NCBI GenBank assembly: GCA_022818135.1
Contig: JAFMSR010000007.1
Coordinates: 6,183,672-6,247,671 of the forward strand
DNA length: 64,000 nt
Direction of reading: 5' to 3'
Origin: Saxidomus purpurata
Taxonomy: Eukaryota; Mollusca; Bivalvia; Venerida; Veneridae
Position numbers and translations under genes: made by a program. Shown one piece after another: positions 32,205 through 44,219 of this stretch; positions within the stretch are counted from its first letter, which is position 1; every line of letters starts with the position of its first letter. The notes beneath the pieces were generated by a model, which was not told the origin of the DNA, ran no database searches, and worked only from the letters and a program-made list of their open reading frames with translations.

Positions 32205-32460
32205 TTATTGAAGTCACTTTACGAGAGATGTTTCAAAGGTAAAACAAAACATGAAATGCAATAAAAGCAAGTATGAAATGCACTATGCGTGATATTGCAT
32301 TAGATCAGTAACGAGAAATATTGAACAACCGTTTTATAAATGGATATATAAATTACCTTTTAAGCATTCAACATGGCTCTTGTGACAAGAAATGAATGTA
32401 TTCTATTTCAAAGAGCTAAGTTATTGAGTTCAGAGCAAATAATGCTGAGAATAGTTTTAC
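32205..32460 (+). repeat. Dispersed repeat, copy 1 of the 32 kb/44 kb pair
   Basis: Starts GAAGTCACTTTACGAG and carries ATTCAACATGGCTCTTGTGACAAGAA and CAAAGAGCTAAGTTATTGA. The same blocks, in the same order and orientation, are at 43966-44215. Non-coding, unclassified. Confidence 0.75.
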
Positions 32461-32469
32461 TTTGTCTGA

Positions 32470-35400
32470 ATGACAACTTGAATCTTGTCTATTCATGTTT
32501 TACCTTAATACACAATGCTATGTACTCTTTTAGACATTGTTATCGTTGAAATAAGGTGTCATTTTGTAGCATATCACCCGTTTTATTAAAAGCATAATTA
32601 CCAGTAACAAGATATCACTTGTTTGATTTGAAACAATGTATACGTTTTTATATATGTTCTTTAAACAAAAGGTCACCAGGATAGAGAAATAACAAGGAGA
32701 TAACAAACTACCCAGTACGTGTTACCACTCGTTGTATTCAATACATTGTATTCAAATGTCAAAAAATTAATTTGAATACATTTGCTGCGAACATCGACAG
32801 AATTCACCCGGAAATGGTGTGCTTTATATCATTTTTTTTAAAGCGAATTTCTTGTATGAGGTAATGAGAGAAACAAGAAAAAGATAAACCTATTTTTATC
32901 AATCTTGCTTCAAAATTTGTAAACCTTCTAGCAACAGGAATATATCGTACAGAGTAGAACCATGATTTTTATTTTAAATTATTCATATCGCATTCCGCTT
33001 TTAGTGCTTGCCAATATTCTGAAAATTTGATATATACATGTACATAAGAATATCTCCACTGTTTCTCCCAACCGATAAAAAAGCAGCCTCATTTTTATTC
33101 GCTTGAACTTACTGTTTTTGTTTTTGCAATGTTGATAGGTAACCAGGGATAGTCTGTTGTTTTACCTTTCTGAACAAAAATGCACAAATCCGTATTGTAG
33201 AATCTGCTTTTCTTTTGCGTGCTGACGAATTGCTGGGAATATCTTTTAAAATATCTTTAAAATATAGAAATCTAGATTTTTTGTCCAATCGCAACGAAAT
33301 TACGTTGCCAAATTTAAAACGCTAATGGTGTCATAAGGTTACGTAGATAATAGATGTGCGCCAACAATGGCTTCCTCTGTATGAGATTATATAGAGCCAC
33401 ACGTGCTTCTATCCATCACACTTTACATGTGTACAGTATACATATTGTTGTCTTTGTATCTATTAACTGATAATAAACTCCATCCCATTTATTGTAGATC
33501 TACCTTGTATGGTGACTTTGGTAAACTATCATAATTTGAAAGATTGACTCTTGACTCAACTAAATGGGGACATTGACTAATTGAAAAGACATGTTTGCAT
33601 CACATTCATTTGATTTAACTGGACTGAATACACGCTGAAACATGTACATCTTTAATATAAAGACTTTAAGTAGCAACGAAAAGAGCCAAAATACAGATCC
33701 AGTCAGAAAGAAACATGTGACGAATATTATACTTGTACACGTTATGTTGAATTGATAGGTTCTCCAAGAAAAAGATGTATGCAAGGCTGTTCATTTATGA
33801 TGAGTTATTTTCCACTAACTTTATTTTGAAATCTTCGGTCGTCCAGAAATCTTAGCATAAAATATGGCATTGTTTATACAATAGATCCCAGATTTCAAGC
33901 GTTTGTAAACTGTAACTTTTTATCTGTTATAAAGGTATTCTATTACGGTTATCAAGATTTTATTTAGTCTGTTTGTGAAGTCTTTTTAGCGCTAAGACTG
34001 CTATTCAGACCATGGATTTGGTATTGAATACACTGAATATCATTTATAAAAACAGAGCGGGAAAGGTTACGGGACTTTGATTATTCTGATGTTGATCATC
34101 GTCGCAGACCCGTCTGAGGTTCCGAGCATGGTGTTTGTACAACGTCGTTTTATTGGTAATATTTTTTATTTACACAATGTTAAATCAGATCATATAAACG
34201 GAGAATATATCTCTTGAAACGTATAAGAAGATAACAGTCAAACAATCAAATATAAAATTAATGTAAATATTCAACTTTTAGATTACAGAATATACACAAT
34301 GAGCCATGTGCAGGTCTTTAGAAGAAAACAAATCGTATTACAAATGTACATATGTGTATATCTTAAGTATCTACGTAATTAAAAGACAAATAGAAATCGT
34401 ACACCCGTGTCATTCATTCTAAGCCAATTGGAACAACTTATGAAACAGCTCAAAGCAGTTTAAAAAACAATGTATTTATTTACAGTTAAATACAACACTT
34501 GATTATATATATATCAATATACAAATCTTTGTACATGTATAATTTCACGCCACACTTTCTTCACTAAAAATTCATTAAAGTAGAAACATTTCCAACTTCA
34601 GTCCATTCATCCTATGTTAATCTTTAATCTATGTATTATTATGTCGGGTTTTCAACTTAACGCCATTGTAAAGTTTTTTTTATCTGATTAACCAATCAAA
34701 GTTATTACATTTACAAGAATCCCTGTCTTTTGCATAACTATATCTAATAACCTAGCTCTTTACATTAACAGCATCGTCGTGATTTTGTTATAGACACAGT
34801 TATATTTACAAGTATTACCAACAATACGTGCTTACAAGATTAAATTGTTACAAAGTTATATTATTTTCACCCAACTCCCCATCTTATTACCTTGCACTTT
34901 TCTTTGATTTACAAATTTCCTCCATTCGACAGCGAAAGTAAACTTAATTAATGATAACAATCTATTTCATTCGATGCAAACGATACCCTTCCTCTCCAAG
35001 TCAATACCCTGTTTAAAAAATTGCAGCGTCAGGTAACGCCATACAGTCATAGAACGTAATCCGGCGAGTGATTTCATGACAGCCGATGATTTTAAGTCAG
35101 TTTCTTTTTCAATTACGTAAACAGGAATTGGTAAATGTTTGGAAATAATCCTGATAGTCCAATGAACATGTTATAATTTCATATATATTTCTTTACTTTT
35201 TATTCCTTTTCATAAAAAAAACAAGAAATGTGTTCTATATAATATATTATATTTTCTCCATGTATACAATATAAGTGACTTATAAGTTTATTTATTTTCC
35301 AATAAGTACTGTTATAGTGGCATCACCGAGATAAGCTCTGCTGTGCTTCTCTATAAATTTCAATTAGGTAGCAAACTTGCGCAGAGGTGGGCTAACGCCC

Positions 35401-35535
35401 CCTTGCAATATGTGTAAGTAATATGTCTATATTAAAGGAATAAGCAAAAATGTATTGCCATGGAGCGCCAGCGAACCGAAGCAATAAGTTTGTTTAAAAA
35501 AGCGATATATTTTTAATGATTGTTCTTATTATAGC
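32470..35535. other. No gene seen
   Basis: Three kilobases of AT-rich DNA. At 33109-33294 (minus) a basic frame ends in a GTAAGT donor-like site, but nothing else supports it. Confidence 0.4.
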
Positions 35536-35538
35536 AGC

Positions 35539-35835
35539 TTTACATCCATGCTTGAAACTATAAAATGGCCAACTCTTGAACAAAGACGAATAAATACCTC
35601 TCTGATAATGTTTTATAAAATGCATAACAATCTTGTCCTCGTAGACCATAACCGTCTGACACTCTCTAGAAACCTTAACGTCTTCATACCATTCTCACGC
35701 ACTCAATATCATATGAACTCCTTTTTCCCACGTCACCATCAGATACTGGAATGATCTACCCTATAACACCAAGGCCAGTGCAAGCCTTCAGTGCTTCACT
35801 GATAGCCTCGTCTCATACGTGTCTTTAGCACGAGA
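35539..35835 (+). pseudogene. LINE ORF2 C-terminal tail, decayed (plus)
   Basis: MLETIKWPTLEQRRINTSLI then MFYKMHNNLVLVDHNRL and FIPFSRTQYHMNSFFPR, followed after a frameshift by YWNDLPYNTKASASLQCF. The W[P]TLE.RR....L.M.YK..N.LV and SFFPR...WN.LP blocks mark the C-terminus of a CR1/Jockey-like element. It is 5'-truncated, as usual for LINE insertions. Confidence 0.85.
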
Positions 35836-35839
35836 ATAT

Positions 35840-38800
35840 TGTTTTTTTTATTTTTAACCAAGTTTAAACTGTATAATACATAAGCACTGTGTTACACATG
35901 GTGAATTTTATAACGTTTGATTATACTAATAGTCCCCGACCTCCAATTATAATCAGTTATTGATTGTTGGAGTAACAATGTAGATGTAGATAACCAACTT
36001 ACAGTTTGTCCAATCCGCAGACAATATTTGTATTGAAATAAAGAGAGATTCGGGACGGAGCTTAACTCTGTGATGTCACAGTTCCACTCATTTAAGAAAT
36101 GAGTGACATAATTATTTTTATCAGCGTATACATTTGATATACTACTGCTGAAATAGCGCATTCATCTTGTATGCAAGTAAAACACTCGTCCAAAAACATA
36201 ACTTTCAAACTTCTATTTTGTTCTCGTTACTAAGGTTCTGACGAAATTAATGTTTCGATTGCTTGTGAATGTAGGTAATAGATTGTATGAATAGCGAGTG
36301 CGATCATGTTGAGACGGGAAACTTAGGAAGTGCAACTGTCAGGAAAATATCTACTGCAATCATCAGGACCTAAATTGATATCTGCGGTATCGAGAAACCA
36401 GAGAATATCAGAAACAAGCTGATAAATATTTAACTTACTTTTAAACTTGTGCGAATTCACAAATTATAAGTCTCTTGTAAAAGGAAAGCATGCAAAGATC
36501 GAAAGCTTAGCTGAGAAATCATGCTGAAGTCATAAACTAGGAAGAAGTGATATAGAGGTCATAACCCTAGCTTAAATAGTTAACACAGGTCATGTTGGAA
36601 GGAATCATACGCAGGTCGAAGGCTATGACAAGTAACCACATGAGCTTATATTAATATATCTACTGATGATTATCAATGCTGCCTAAACTCCCCTTTCGGT
36701 TATTACTGGCAGGTGTGCGTAAGTGCAAAAATAAAAGATTTAAAAGCAGTGAAAGGAGACCTCACAGTAAAAAAGTGATAAAGAATAAAAGTATGACAGT
36801 GTTATTGTTAAGTTGCAAATATTTATGTGTTGAAAGCAAAGCTGGTAAAATTGAAAGCTGGTTTATTTTGTATTTGATTAATGGAAACAGTGTGAAAGTA
36901 ATCAACTATGCTGATACCATTTTAAGAGCAACTTCACTGAACCAAACATTATTACATGTCCGCTAAATTGACAAATGTACAAGTTTCACAATTAAGGAAA
37001 TTACATAACACGTAGTAGAATATCTGCGATGGACGTTCAAAAGTAGACACCTAGCTGGAATAAGGCGCACGGGAGATAACCAGCAAAACACGCTTAGAAG
37101 AAAACAGAAATTATATCATAAAAACATATTTTGCACAGATTTTGAGTGTTAACTTTATATGCATATCTTCTACTATATGTCTGCTGCGTTAATGATCCAT
37201 ATGCTTGCTGCGAAGGTCATATTACCCTTCAAAATCGCCATATTAAGTTCTGGTAAAGCTTCTTAAATAAACACAAACATGTAAGAAATGTCTTATACTG
37301 AGCCAGTTCTCTTATATATGCATATGTACTTTGTAGAAATTCGGGATTTATAATTTGGGACTACGAAAGTACGATTTAACATATTTTGTCTAGGTCTATA
37401 TTCAATGGGAATAAAGTTGTTATGCAGATTCATATCTATTTGATTATAACTTTGTTAATTTTTCTATGAAAGAAAGCAATGATATATGTCTTTCATGAGA
37501 CTCTGATGTCACTTCGAAGGGTAATATCACCTTAAACACGATTGTAAGAGAATCAAAGTACTTCACACACTTGATAGAGAGAAAATCTAGACTCCGTCAA
37601 TATTGTATAAAATCATCTTAATCTCTTAAAAGTCTATTTTCTCTGAACATAGCATTCTAAAATCCCTATTTCAACACAGTTAACATGAAAATGATATAAA
37701 CTTCAATGTAAAAGTCTAAGTTAAAGAAAAGTCCGGAATTTCTATTCTTAAGATAGAAAATATGCCTTTCCTGCGGATAAAATTTCAAAATGGCGAAATC
37801 TTATATTCACATTATTCAAATAACCGTGCCTCAATACATACATATTAAATAAAACAATGAAAGACTCCATACAATTTTAGTTTCAATAACAAGGAAACGT
37901 AATATTTCTACAACATTGCAAAATCTGCTTTTTACATTTTTCCCATCATTATTGGAAAAAAACTTACAATACCAGTCTATAAAGAGCCAAGCAGTACGTC
38001 ATATTGACGTCATTTTGAAATTTAATAGAATCGCATTTTATAACATTATCATATATAGTTTGTTAATGCATGCTTAATTTATACTTATCTACAATACTAT
38101 TCATGTCACTGTGTAATAGATCTATACAATCCTGGACTAAAGTGAATTACACATCATTTACCTTTATAAATCTAGTAGCAAAGTTTCAAGTTTGTTCGAT
38201 CAGTTGGAATCCTCTGGTTTTATCGTTGTTTCTCATAGGGATATCCGAGTTATTATGTATAGAACATCAAGTACGTCTGTTTAGATTAATCTTTTAGGAC
38301 TGTTGGACACTTTGGTGCTGAATGAACATTCTGTGACGAGTGTCAAACTCATTTTTTTTTATCTGAATATCATTTCTGCAAATATTTCAGTTTACCTTTT
38401 ACCATATCTAGCAAGCAAAATGGCGAATAGAGCAAAGTTATCCAAATAAAGTGACCAAGTGTTAAATGAGAAACAATTTACGAAAGTCTCAAATTAGCAC
38501 TACTAGATCTAACATTGCAACATATCCTTGTCAAACATCTTCTAAAACTCGTGTAGAAATTGATTTCATTTGAACTAGACCTGGTTGAATCTAGTTAAAG
38601 TTTTTAAATGCTTACATTGTCTCTGGTTAATCTTTAGCCTTGTTTCTGTTCAAGACTGGCATTTATGTACAATGTTTAATAGATAAAAGCCCATATACAA
38701 CGCAACCCAACATGTCAATACGTGACTTAATGTATTCTTGAGTAGGCCTATTCAACTGCATCTGCATCATGTGATTATCACTTAAGTAATTTGTACAACT

Positions 38801-39340
38801 CGAGGGAATTAGTCTTTGTATTTTACTCATATTACTGAGTATGAGTAATATAGAGCCTACAACATATCACTAGTTTTGAAACTGAGTAATTGTTTTCAAA
38901 GATTGTCGAATAAAATAAGCATAAGGAAATTATGGAATAACAATTTTTATACAAAACAATGTTTTACAGTAACATGCCATTTTCAATAGCATTGTTTCAT
39001 TACGTCATGATACTCAATTGAAACACCATTGGACAGTTTTAGTTGCACTTCTGGGCAGCATTATGCTAGAAATTTCAGTTAAGTGTCATAATATATCAAT
39101 GTCACTGAGCAAAATTGGTCAAAAACACTAAAATCTTGGTTAAACGCATCACGTGATGTCTTGTATAGCTCCTGCTTTTGTTAATAGAACTACAACATTA
39201 CATGTATATCACGCGCTTCACCATGTTTTGTATTTAGCGTGCATCGAATTACCACTCTTCGGCGCATAGTTTTATACATGTGTGATACATCACCTCCCAT
39301 TTTCACACATACAACACCTTAGTAAGTTTAAACTTCAAAA
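35840..39340. other. No gene seen
   Basis: AT-rich. A short inverted pair (CGAAGGTCATATTACCCTTC near 37215; CTTCGAAGGGTAATATCACCTT near 37512) may be the ends of a 320-bp element, but it has no clear target duplication. Confidence 0.4.
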
Positions 39341-39343
39341 ATG

Positions 39344-39349
39344 TTTATT
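39344..39349 (-). promoter_or_regulatory. AATAAA polyadenylation signal (minus)
   Basis: TTTATT on the plus strand gives AATAAA on the minus, about 240 bases after the stop codon of the gene ending at 39590. A reasonable 3' end for it. Confidence 0.55.
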
Positions 39350-39589
39350 AAACACGTGTCACGGTTACATGAAAAGTTTTTTTAATGTGATAAACGGCAT
39401 GCTTCCGAGCGAGATATTCCAAATGAGAAATATAATATTATGGTGTAGTTATTACGTCATTTCCGGTATTATTCGTGAAACCTCCGTATTCTGACTTCGC
39501 GTAGGCAGGCAATCGTTGAACACGTCTGCCTTTAAGGATACACGGTTCGTGAGTATTGCAATACGTTCGTAAATTAAAACGTTCTTGTG

Positions 39590-40639
39590 CTAGGTAAAAA
39601 CTAAAACTGATAAATTCGTGAAAACAATTAAAATGAAAGTTCTACAGTGTACAATGTGCGATGCAGCAGCACTGTCAATTCTGCCGTAATATGGCGGTTG
39701 TACTGTGGACTGCAAATGGCTCCCTGTGGGACCTGTGTACACATTACTATAGTAAGTGGTACGGTCGGGATTCACGACCGGAGTAACCGGTTTTAACGTT
39801 GAGCGGCCACCAGGCGGTGTCGGCGGGTACATGTCTGGTGTGGTCGTAGGTAATATCTGGTCGATATATGGACATTGTTCCCGTTTTTTGGGAATGATGA
39901 GCCTTCTTTTTGGATCTAGATTCCCTTCTTTTACGGCGTTAATGGCAATTTTGTTACAATTTGTTGCATCAAGCACATACACTATACCTAGTCTGTCGTC
40001 ATTGCCTTCCTCGTGCACAAAAACCCAACACAGATATTCTTGGTGGACGTGCATTGTACGCGTGACCACCGCGTGTGTATTTTCATCTTGCGGGAATACA
40101 CCTAAGCAGTGATAATCTTTTCTGTCTAAAGTCTTAGTTGATGTACAGTTGAAAGGCTGAGCAATAAATTTCTCTTTGCCACGCCTACTATTGGCGTCAT
40201 ATACAAAACAGTATTCGCATTTATTAACTTCTTGCATATACCATTTTGTTTCCAGAAACCCTGGCCAGCTTTGGAGGTCGCAGTTCACTGAATAATGATG
40301 ATCCATGTCCACTAATATAGTCGTTGGTTTTTCTTCTATACTTCTTCCAAATTTTTCTCTATCTCTTGAACTAGGCTCGAACAATCGGTCAGCACACACA
40401 TCGTCTTTAAGTTTATCCCAGTTCTTAACAGGCCAGCTAACACGGTTGCCAAGCCTGTATTCCACTATGGACGAAGAAACCTTTTTCACTTCAAAACAAG
40501 CATATCTTGGGTAACACCCGTTCGGAAATGTCTGTAGCAACATTGTTTTGTTCTCAAAATCGTGATCTTTTGATTCATGACATTGGAACTGCCCTGTGCT
40601 ACTTATATCAATGCCATAGTATGAAATACTAACCTCGTT
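39590..40639 (-). CDS. Secreted Cys-rich protein (DUF7042-7045-like), last coding exon with GPI-type tail
   Basis: Acceptor TTTTTATTTATTTCAG, then AACGAGGTTAGT; phase 0 with the upstream exon. The exon encodes 349 residues and a stop at 39590. It continues the Cys-rich extracellular part (for example TGQFQCHESKDHDF, CYPRYACFEVKKV, SWPVKNWDKLKDDVC, FNCTSTKTLDRKDYHCLG). Next is a Pro/Thr-rich stalk (PTTTPDMYPPTPPGGRST) and finally a small-residue patch (DSAAAS) with a hydrophobic end (TFILIVFTNLSVLVFT), the layout of a GPI attachment signal. Function of the family is unknown to me. Confidence 0.85.
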   Translation of the reverse strand, partial: NEVSISYYGIDISSTGQFQCHESKDHDFENKTMLLQTFPNGCYPRYACFEVKKVSSSIVEYRLGNRVSWPVKNWDKLKDDVCADRLFEPSSRDREKFGRSIEEKPTTILVDMDHHYSVNCDLQSWPGFLETKWYMQEVNKCEYCFVYDANSRRGKEKFIAQPFNCTSTKTLDRKDYHCLGVFPQDENTHAVVTRTMHVHQEYLCWVFVHEEGNDDRLGIVYVLDATNCNKIAINAVKEGNLDPKRRLIIPKKREQCPYIDQILPTTTPDMYPPTPPGGRSTLKPVTPVVNPDRTTYYSNVYTGPTGSHLQSTVQPPYYGRIDSAAASHIVHCRTFILIVFTNLSVLVFT

Positions 40640-40993
40640 CTGAAATAAATAAAAATCGTTATAAGTTTAGTTCAGCTATACGGCTGCAAACCATCTGACA
40701 CTTTTCCTCGAAAAAAGGAGACGTAAATTTCAGTGGCAATAATTTCCGAGGCGACGCGGCCGCCGATAACTACAGGATGGTAAGCGGTTATCAGCTATGT
40801 TCCTATTTTGATGAATAATGTCCAGTTCTTTGTTTTTAGAAATATACATTGTTTCAAAAACAATCAATAATGGTTATTACAAATAAAATCGTTATTTCAG
40901 AATACCGAATATATCAATCAAAAATTAACCTCGAATACAGATTTTAAAGAAATTCCAGTGCTAGGAAATTCTAAGAATACATTGCAGGCATAC

Positions 40994-42085
40994 CTGTTCT
41001 CCATTACTGTTTCCAACCCATTTTCCTTGAAGTGAGCCAGGAAACGGGCATTGGTTTTGGTCGAGCGAGCAATAATTACAAAATCGTCGGCAGTTTACGG
41101 AATAAATTTCATCGTTGTACTCACATAAACGACTGTCGTCACAAATTGTATCGTACGAATCAGCGCAAGTTGAACTAATTATGCGTTGTGTGAATTCTAA
41201 GTACAAATACTTTGAAGTTTCTCTTATATTTCCATTTCCGTCTCCAGGGTCACAGACAAGGTCAACAAATAAGTGTCCGTGCTGTATAGGCTTTGAGAAG
41301 TCTGTTCCTGTAATCCGCATGCACCAAGCTTTAAAGTCGTCGTTCTGAGGCCTTAGAATCACAAAGGTGTAATTCCTATTCGTCCATGTGGCAACGCAAT
41401 ATAATGATTGTTCAACTTTCATTTCCAGATCTTTCTCTGAACATTCACTGTTATGAAAATTAATTGTCATTCCATCGTCTTGTTCACATTCGCTTTCAAG
41501 CCGGGATGGAAGTATTTCCCGATCGCACTTTGGTTGTTTATCAGATGTATGTAGTCGTATATTATATCCACCAGAAAAAGGGCAAGGAATTTTTTGTTCT
41601 TCGAAATTTTCTGTGGTCACCAATGGCCAGTTGTCTAATATCAAATGTTCGTCGTTACATGAATTTGGACTTCGGAAATAGAGTTCTTGAGATTCTCGAA
41701 TCTGAATAATGCTTCTCCCTCTCTGAATAATTTGCATACACAAGAACATTGGGGGTTTGCTCCCGCCTCTAGAATTATGTTGTACCTGGAACTTATTATC
41801 GTGTTTGTTAAGACATTTCCTGTTGAACTGAAAACAAGTGCCTTCTGCATCGCAACGGGAAGCCTTGAAAAGATTTCCCTGGAAATAGCCTTGTAATGTA
41901 CTATGATCACTATATGTAGCTGTCCAGATGGCGCTTGTTTCTAAATAACGCGGGAATTTGCATGCTTTTCCCACACCGGAAATGATGTAGAATATAAATA
42001 TATATATGATATAATTTATGTAAATTCTTGAGCAAATGTTCATGAAAGGTGTTGGCTGGTTTCTTGTCGGTGGTACACTTGCCAT
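40994..42085 (-). CDS. Secreted Cys-rich protein (DUF7042-7045-like), first coding exon
   Basis: The exon starts at acceptor TTCTCTATTTTCAG (42119-42132), so an upstream non-coding exon exists. ATG 42085 gives 713 residues in total; ATG 42043 (MNICSRIYINYIIYIFIFYI) would put the signal peptide at the very N-terminus and may be the true start. After the signal come blocks typical of the invertebrate DUF7042-7045 proteins: CKFPRYLETSAIWTATYSD, CPFSGGYNIRLHT, and CPFPGSLQGKW near the end. Donor GAACAG|GTATGC, phase 0; the intron is 354 nt. About 20 Cys residues suggest disulphide-bonded repeats. The family call is from memory of its motifs. Confidence 0.85.
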
Positions 42086-42135
42086 TTTCCTTGCGGCACT
42101 TCTCAGATATTCATAGTTCTGAAAATAGAGAAGAA

Positions 42136-42850
42136 AAGACAAATTAAGCAAGGTTAAGTTGTTGATGGCGTGACTATTTGAAACTATTACATCATGTGAT
42201 TATAAAGAAGACATACATCCATTACTTAAAGCTTGGAATATCAACAATTCTTTTATATTTATGCTTCAGCCTACATTTATGAAGATCTGCACGAGACTGA
42301 AGCTCAAACTTGTTGCAACTGTTAATCGAGAATAACAAGTATATTGGTCAATCCAGATTTTAGTTAGGATAATATTTGAACACTTCTAAAATGGACATCT
42401 CAATATCTCAGTTTACACCGCTTCAAAAAATACTCAAAGGGGTGCCTAGTAAACTGAACAGTCGCTTAATACTGAACAGTGCAGATCATGATCAGATGAT
42501 AACTATGTGCATGTTGGTGTTGATCAGAAGTGGTGGCAAAGCCATTTACTAGTAATGCGCTGGGCAAGATTTCATGTATAATATCTACATATTCAACAAA
42601 CGAGAACACTGCAAACGTGTGCTTATATCCAATTAAGCCATGTATTGTCAAGAATGATTAAAGTAACTGTTATTTTGTATAATGACTTGAAATCCCGAGA
42701 GATAGTGCTATTTCACACTCAAACTTTGATAACATCTATGGTAGAAAATTACTCAAGCGCTTTTCTCAGTGGAATTACAGAACTTGTGGAATCAGGTATA
42801 TGGTATATGTAATTTGTCAGAGTGCTCACATGTCACATTCTTAGTGTAAG
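42136..42850. other. Upstream of the Cys-rich gene; no other gene seen
   Basis: AT-rich. It probably contains the promoter and a 5' UTR exon of the minus-strand gene. Neither could be placed. Confidence 0.4.
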
Positions 42851-42859
42851 AAGGATGCA

Positions 42860-43340
42860 GTACTTGGGTCCACCTGTGGTGTGCTATGTACAATTATGTT
42901 ATACCCAGCAAAAGAAGTTTGTCATGGTGTTGGTAATGGTAGATGGGAGGGAGAGGAGAGGGGAGAGGGGAGTTGGTATACTGTATCTAATGATTTACAA
43001 GATGTTTATGAACTTAGATCAAATCTTCATCTAATTGAGTCGCATGCTGGAGGTCAAGGTCACACTTATAGGTCAGAGGTAATGAGACTATATATATCAG
43101 CTGATATATTTCACGAAATTTGGGCAAACGTTCATCTCACGCACCGGCTCATGGTCAAGGTCACAGTAAGTGATTAAAGGTCATGTGACTATATGTCCCA
43201 AGTCCCTTGAACGATATTAATGAAACTTGGATCAGATATTTACCTCATCGAGACGATATATGCAACTGTCGTGACAGCTCAAGGCAGAGATAAAACCATA
43301 GTACCAAAGGTTATAAAATTACATATCCTAAACTTCTTGA
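42860..43340. repeat. Eroded dispersed repeat with GGTCAAGGTCACA blocks
   Basis: AATTATGTTATACCCAGCAAAAGAAG (42889), a GGGAGAGGAGAGG purine run, then GGAGGTCAAGGTCACAC (43049) and ATGGTCAAGGTCACAG (43151), each followed by GGTCA..GTNACTATAT. This is the GGTCAAGGTCA dispersed type of molluscs. The overlapping open frames at 42822-43177 come from it and are not genes. Confidence 0.6.
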
Positions 43341-43960
43341 AGGATTTTCATTAGGCGACGTGCAAGAACCTATGGCCCAGTCATGCCTGTTAAATGTCAA
43401 ACGTGTAACTATTAGCAGTGTTTTAAGTACCCGTCAACATGTTTAGAAACACTGATCAAAAGTATACGAATCTGTGTAAACAGTTATGTTTTTGTTGAAT
43501 ACATTTTGCTTTCCAAACAAAATATTGATTATCAACTTACGTGATTTCAAATCATTTAGAGTGTGTTTTAGCGTTTTACACGAAAAAGTAATATACTACA
43601 CATGTAGTAACTTCAGCATCTTTAAAGTACATTTATGTAATAGTAGAGACAGTCGTGTGGCAAGAAATGATGTTTAGGTCAGGTTGGTGCTCGACATTTT
43701 AACCTTTTACAATGGACTTGTCAATACCTCAGATTTGAACTTTACCACTCATTGTTCAAATGGGCACGAAAGTTTACTGACTAAATAGCTATGGAAGATC
43801 GCGATCAGACTACATGGATATGCAGGCTTATTACGTTCTGTACTGGTAGGTACAGGAAAGGTTTAAAGTTTCAACCGTACAATGTCATATAAAAACGACG
43901 CATGTTGAAATTAAATAACGACAAATCAATGTTAAACAGATATTTCATTGTTATTTTGTG
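43341..43960. other. No gene seen
   Basis: AT-rich, featureless. Confidence 0.4.
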
Positions 43961-43965
43961 CTTTG

Positions 43966-44215
43966 AAGTCACTTTACGAGCTTTGTTTAAAACGTATAGT
44001 GACATAAAGATGTGATAAAAGAGAATAATTCACAATGTATAATAATGCAAAGGATCGTTTATTAGAAATGTTGAATGAGTGTTTTGTAAATGAATGTATA
44101 AAGTGCCCTTTAAAAGCAATCAACATTGCCCATGTGACAAGAATAGAAGGGTTCGGCAGCAAAATCTTTTATATCAAAGAGCTTAGTTATTGAATTCAGA
44201 ACATCAAATACCCAG
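43966..44215 (+). repeat. Dispersed repeat, copy 2 of the 32 kb/44 kb pair
   Basis: GAAGTCACTTTACGAG at 43966, then CAATCAACATTGCCCATGTGACAAGAA and CAAAGAGCTTAGTTATTGA, collinear with 32205-32460. Confidence 0.75.
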
Positions 44216-44219
44216 TGGA

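Noticed and set aside
33109..33294. Basic minus-strand frame ending at a GTAAGT donor-like site
   Set aside because: The acceptor is weak, no partner exon was found, and a 61-codon frame is expected by chance in this composition.
33330..33490. Solo LTR, suggested by ATAGAGCCACACGTGCTTC and ATAATAAACTCCATCCC
   Set aside because: I could not find TG...CA ends or a target duplication, and there is no second LTR in the window.
42822..43177. Overlapping plus frames of 70-98 codons
   Set aside because: They fall in the eroded GGTCAAGGTCA repeat, with no domain and no splice sites.
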